A stretch of 7,230 bases of DNA, from contig JACQED010000273.1 in assembly GCA_016200785.1 (NCBI GenBank), positions 1 to 7,230 of the forward strand, in the 5' to 3' direction. This DNA is from Chloroflexota bacterium (GTDB lineage: Bacteria; Chloroflexota; Anaerolineae; Anaerolineales; JACQED01). Shown here one piece after another: positions 5,282 to 7,230 of the stretch; position 1 is the stretch's first letter; every line of letters starts with the position of its first letter. Position numbers and translations under genes: made by a program. Under the pieces are notes generated by a model that saw only the letters and a list, made by a program, of their open reading frames with translations, was not told the origin of the DNA and did not search any database.

Positions 5282-6094
5282 TTATAGCATACGGGTGAGC
5301 CATTCCCACAAGCCAACGGCCACCAGCGCGCCGACGATCGAACTGATGAAATTCACCCAGTCGTTGTCGAGCCAGCGCCAGCCCCGCGAGAGTCTGGTGG
5401 GATTGCCGCAAGTGTGAATGGGATGACGCTCAGTTTCTTTGCCACAGCCGTCGCAGATGTAAATCGCCTGAACCGTCGCCCCGAGGAGCGAGTCGAAAAG
5501 GGAACCCAGGAGGCCACCTGACGTTCCGACGAGTGCCAGATGCCATCCACCGGCGGCGACTCCGCCCACTCCGGCGATCGACGCCGCGCCCGCCGCTGCG
5601 GCCAACGTCCCCGCGAGTGTGACTCCGCCCGACGTTCCCACTTCTACAATCTTTCCGTTCGTCACGAGACGCGGCGCGTCTTTGCTCAACACGCCGAGTT
5701 CGGTGGCCCACGTATCGGCATTGACCGCCGCCATCGCGCCGACGAACGCCGCCCACAAAGGCGCATCGGGCTTCACCGTCCACAACAGTGCAATGATCAT
5801 TCCCGCCCCGCCGTTGGCAAGCGTCTGCGCCAGATCGCGTTGACCGCCTTTCGAAAACTTCTCCGCCAGTGCCTCCTTTTGAGTTTCTTTGTAATGGGAC
5901 AACGCCGATGACGAGACGAAGAATACGATGAGCAGAATTCCCCACGCCAATCCGCCGAGGCCAAAGATGATGGCGCCGACAAGCATTGCGCCGACTGCGC
6001 CACTGCGGCTGAGCGAATGGCGGCGATGGCCGACGAACGCGATGAGCGCGGCGAGAGCAAAGCCGAGGAGCAGTCGGAATGGGGCGAGGGGCAT
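5282..6094 (-). CDS. DUF92 (VTE6/TMEM19-like) integral membrane protein
   Basis: A polytopic membrane protein of 270 residues. Characterised plant relatives of this family (VTE6) are phytyl-phosphate kinases, so a prenyl-phosphate kinase role is possible but unproven in this lineage. Hydrophobic segments lie at about 5-22, 32-63, 97-123, 156-183, 186-212 and 247-266. Family motifs are KFSKGGQRDLAQTLANGG (79-96), NADTWATELG (125-134), VTNGKIVEVGTSGGVTLAGT (144-163), GGLLGSLFDSLLGATVQ (193-209) and the C-terminal LDNDWVNFISS (242-252). A Cys/His cluster (C214, C217, H224, H227, C229) may bind zinc. The frame is open up to 6286, but the extra 64 residues translate a promoter and a dispersed repeat and do not look like protein, so the ATG at 6094 is preferred. 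It is the first gene of the DUF92-DUF951-glycosyltransferase operon and is divergent from prfA. Confidence 0.87.
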   Translation of the reverse strand: MPLAPFRLLLGFALAALIAFVGHRRHSLSRSGAVGAMLVGAIIFGLGGLAWGILLIVFFVSSSALSHYKETQKEALAEKFSKGGQRDLAQTLANGGAGMIIALLWTVKPDAPLWAAFVGAMAAVNADTWATELGVLSKDAPRLVTNGKIVEVGTSGGVTLAGTLAAAAGAASIAGVGGVAAGGWHLALVGTSGGLLGSLFDSLLGATVQAIYICDGCGKETERHPIHTCGNPTRLSRGWRWLDNDWVNFISSIVGALVAVGLWEWLTRML

Positions 6095-6100
6095 GACGAT

Positions 6101-6129
6101 ATTATGGCGCACATTTCGCCGAAATCCAA
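6101..6129 (-). promoter_or_regulatory. possible promoter of the DUF92 operon (leaderless start)
   Basis: On the minus strand TTGGAT (6129-6124, 3 of 6 consensus) and CATAAT (6106-6101, 5 of 6) are 17 bases apart. The expected start, about 7 bases beyond the -10 box, coincides with the A of the DUF92 ATG at 6094. That would give a leaderless mRNA, in keeping with the absence of any Shine-Dalgarno. Confidence 0.45.
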
Positions 6130-6132
6130 TCC

Positions 6133-6160
6133 TTGACGCCCCTCCCGCGCACGTTATAAT
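6133..6160 (+). promoter_or_regulatory. sigma-A type promoter upstream of prfA
   Basis: TTGACG (6133-6138) and a perfect TATAAT (6155-6160) are separated by 16 bases. The predicted start is near 6167, about 97 nt before the prfA ATG. It is divergent from the putative DUF92 promoter; the two -35 regions lie only a few bases apart. Confidence 0.82.
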
Positions 6161-6172
6161 ATCCCTATACCC

Positions 6173-6200
6173 ATCCCACGCCGGGCGCGTGGGATTTTTT
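6173..6200 (+). terminator. promoter-proximal intrinsic terminator/attenuator hairpin
   Basis: ATCCCACGC (6173-6181) pairs perfectly with GCGTGGGAT (6187-6195) around a 5-base loop, followed by an unbroken T-run to 6200. This has the form of a rho-independent terminator on the plus strand. It begins only about 6 nt after the predicted transcription start and about 64 nt before prfA, so it cannot end an upstream gene on that strand. It may attenuate prfA transcription or release an RNA of about 34 nt. Confidence 0.75.
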
Positions 6201-6226
6201 GAGCCGCTCACCTCCCTCACCCCTGA

Positions 6227-6249
6227 CCCCTCTCCCAGGGGGAGAGGGG
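6227..6249. repeat. REP-like palindrome in the prfA leader
   Basis: CCCCTCTCCC (6227-6236) and GGGAGAGGGG (6240-6249) form a perfect 10-bp stem with a 3-base loop, preceded by a CTCACCCCTGA-like lead. Palindromes of this CCCCTCTCCC type are dispersed, multi-copy intergenic elements in many GC-rich bacteria (recalled, not searched). Its right edge is 14 bases from the prfA start codon. Confidence 0.7.
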
Positions 6250-6256
6250 ACCGAGT

Positions 6257-6261
6257 AAGGA
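6257..6261 (+). promoter_or_regulatory. prfA Shine-Dalgarno with short spacing
   Basis: AAGGA ends only 2 bases before the ATG at 6264. The other purine-rich candidate, GGGAGAGGGG, is locked in the stem of the palindrome at 6227-6249. Initiation may therefore be modest or depend on the leader structure. Confidence 0.45.
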
Positions 6262-6263
6262 AT

Positions 6264-7230
6264 ATGCTAGACAAACTGGCGGGCATCGAGGCCCGCTACG
6301 ATGAATTGAATAGATTGATGGCCGACCCGGATAGGGCGGCCGATTATTCCAAAATCGCCGAGTACGCCAAAGAGCGCGCCGGGCTGGAGGAGATCGTCTC
6401 GACGTTCCGCGAATTCAAATCCGTGCTCAAAGAGCTGGAGGAGGCCCGCGCCTTGCTGGCAAGCGAGGAGATGCGCGATCTGGCCGCGGAGGAAATACCG
6501 GGACTGGAGGCGCACGAACGCGACCTGAACGCGCGCCTGCTGCATCTCCTCCTGCCTAAAGACCCGCGCGACGAGAAGAGCGTGATCGTCGAAATCCGCG
6601 CCGGCACGGGCGGCGACGAGGCCGGGCTGTTCGCCGCCGACCTGTATCGCCTGTACACCCGCTACGCCGAGACGCGGAATTGGAAGATCGAGATGCTGTC
6701 GGCGAATGCCAGCGGCATCGGCGGGTACAAAGAAGTGATCTTCGAGGTAAAGGGCAGGGGCGCGTATTCCAGACTCAAGTACGAATCCGGCGCGCATCGC
6801 GTCCAGCGCGTTCCGCTCACCGAGGCGCAGGGACGCATCCACACTTCGACCGCGACGGTCGCCGTCCTGGCTGAAGTGGACGAAGTCGAGATAGACATCC
6901 CGGACAAAGACGTCAAGATCGATACCTTCCGTTCGTCGGGCGCCGGCGGGCAGAACGTGCAGAAGAACTCGACCGCGGTAAGGATCACTCACCTGCCGAC
7001 CGGGATGGTGGTGGCGTGCCAGGACGAACGATCTTTGGTGCAGAATCGTTTGCGGGCGATGAGCATTTTGCGCGCGCGGCTGTACGAAATGGAAGAGGGC
7101 AAACGCGCGGCCGAAGAGGCGGCGACGCGCAAGGCGCAGGTCGGCACGGGCGAGCGGTCGGAGAAGATTCGGACTTACAATTTCCCGCAGGGCCGCGTGA
7201 CCGATCATCGCATCGGCGTTTCTTCGTACA
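6264..7230 (+). CDS. prfA: Peptide chain release factor 1 (RF1), 3' truncated by window
   Basis: Class I release factor that recognises UAA and UAG and triggers peptidyl-tRNA hydrolysis in the ribosomal A site. The visible 322 residues start MLDKLAGIEARYDELNRLMA, a standard RF1 N-terminus that supports the ATG at 6264. Domain 1 is helical (1-105). VIVEIRAGTGGDEAGLFAAD (about 109-128) starts the core. The codon-reading tripeptide in RVPLTEAQGRIHTS is P184-L185-T186, the RF1-type PxT (RF2 has SPF). The catalytic GGQ is at 228-230 within SSGAGGQNVQKNSTAVRITH. The TYNFPQGRVTDHRIG block near the end is also conserved. About 35-40 C-terminal residues lie beyond the window, judging from the roughly 360-residue family length. 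It is transcribed from its own promoter, through a hairpin-rich leader. Methylation of the GGQ glutamine would need PrmC, often encoded next to prfA but not visible here. Confidence 0.97.
   Translation, partial: MLDKLAGIEARYDELNRLMADPDRAADYSKIAEYAKERAGLEEIVSTFREFKSVLKELEEARALLASEEMRDLAAEEIPGLEAHERDLNARLLHLLLPKDPRDEKSVIVEIRAGTGGDEAGLFAADLYRLYTRYAETRNWKIEMLSANASGIGGYKEVIFEVKGRGAYSRLKYESGAHRVQRVPLTEAQGRIHTSTATVAVLAEVDEVEIDIPDKDVKIDTFRSSGAGGQNVQKNSTAVRITHLPTGMVVACQDERSLVQNRLRAMSILRARLYEMEEGKRAAEEAATRKAQVGTGERSEKIRTYNFPQGRVTDHRIGVSSY

Noticed and set aside
6095..6286. 64-residue N-terminal extension of the DUF92 protein
   Set aside because: It would translate through the prfA promoter, the terminator-like hairpin and the REP-like palindrome (giving SPLPLGEGSGVRE), a typical repeat artefact. 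The family starts near the ATG at 6094.
6267..7208. Minus-strand frame of 313 codons covering prfA
   Set aside because: It mirrors the prfA codons; the RF1 protein is unmistakable on the plus strand, and the antisense product has no recognisable domain.

Overview
The window is GC-rich bacterial DNA that most resembles a Chloroflexota (Anaerolineae-like) chromosome. This assignment is inference. It rests on the combination of DUF951, DUF92, DUF2089 plus a SHOCT-like protein, a very short solitary Flp-type pilin, and a dispersed CCCCTCTCCC/GGGAGAGGGG palindrome. No phage, transposase, CRISPR array, tRNA or rRNA was seen.

Layout. (1) Positions 37-3287, minus strand: a four-gene co-directional cluster read as DUF2089 zinc-ribbon/HTH protein, then a tandem GNAT acetyltransferase, a 127-residue SHOCT-like protein and an MFS exporter. 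A perfect TTGACA/TATAAT promoter at 3351-3378 drives it. (2) Positions 3507-3727, plus strand: its own near-perfect promoter, a strong Shine-Dalgarno and a 47-residue type IVb (Flp) pilin, followed by a hairpin terminator shared with the convergent operon. (3) Positions 3792-6094, minus strand: DUF92 membrane protein, DUF951 protein and an MGDG-synthase/MurG-type glycosyltransferase. The last two overlap by 4 bases. (4) Positions 6133 to the end, plus strand: promoter, an intrinsic-terminator-like hairpin almost at the transcription start, a REP-like palindrome, then prfA (release factor 1), which is cut off by the window edge.

How the genes may work together. The first cluster looks like a self-contained regulator/effector/exporter operon. 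The putative regulator and the SHOCT-like protein carry the same short helical module, which suggests that they bind each other or a common partner. The second minus-strand cluster pairs a homologue of the plant VTE6 phytyl-phosphate kinase family with a glycolipid synthase, which suggests membrane-lipid or prenyl-phosphate metabolism. The most unusual non-coding features are the promoter-proximal terminator in the prfA leader, the repeats around the DUF2089 promoter, and a probable leaderless start for the DUF92 gene.
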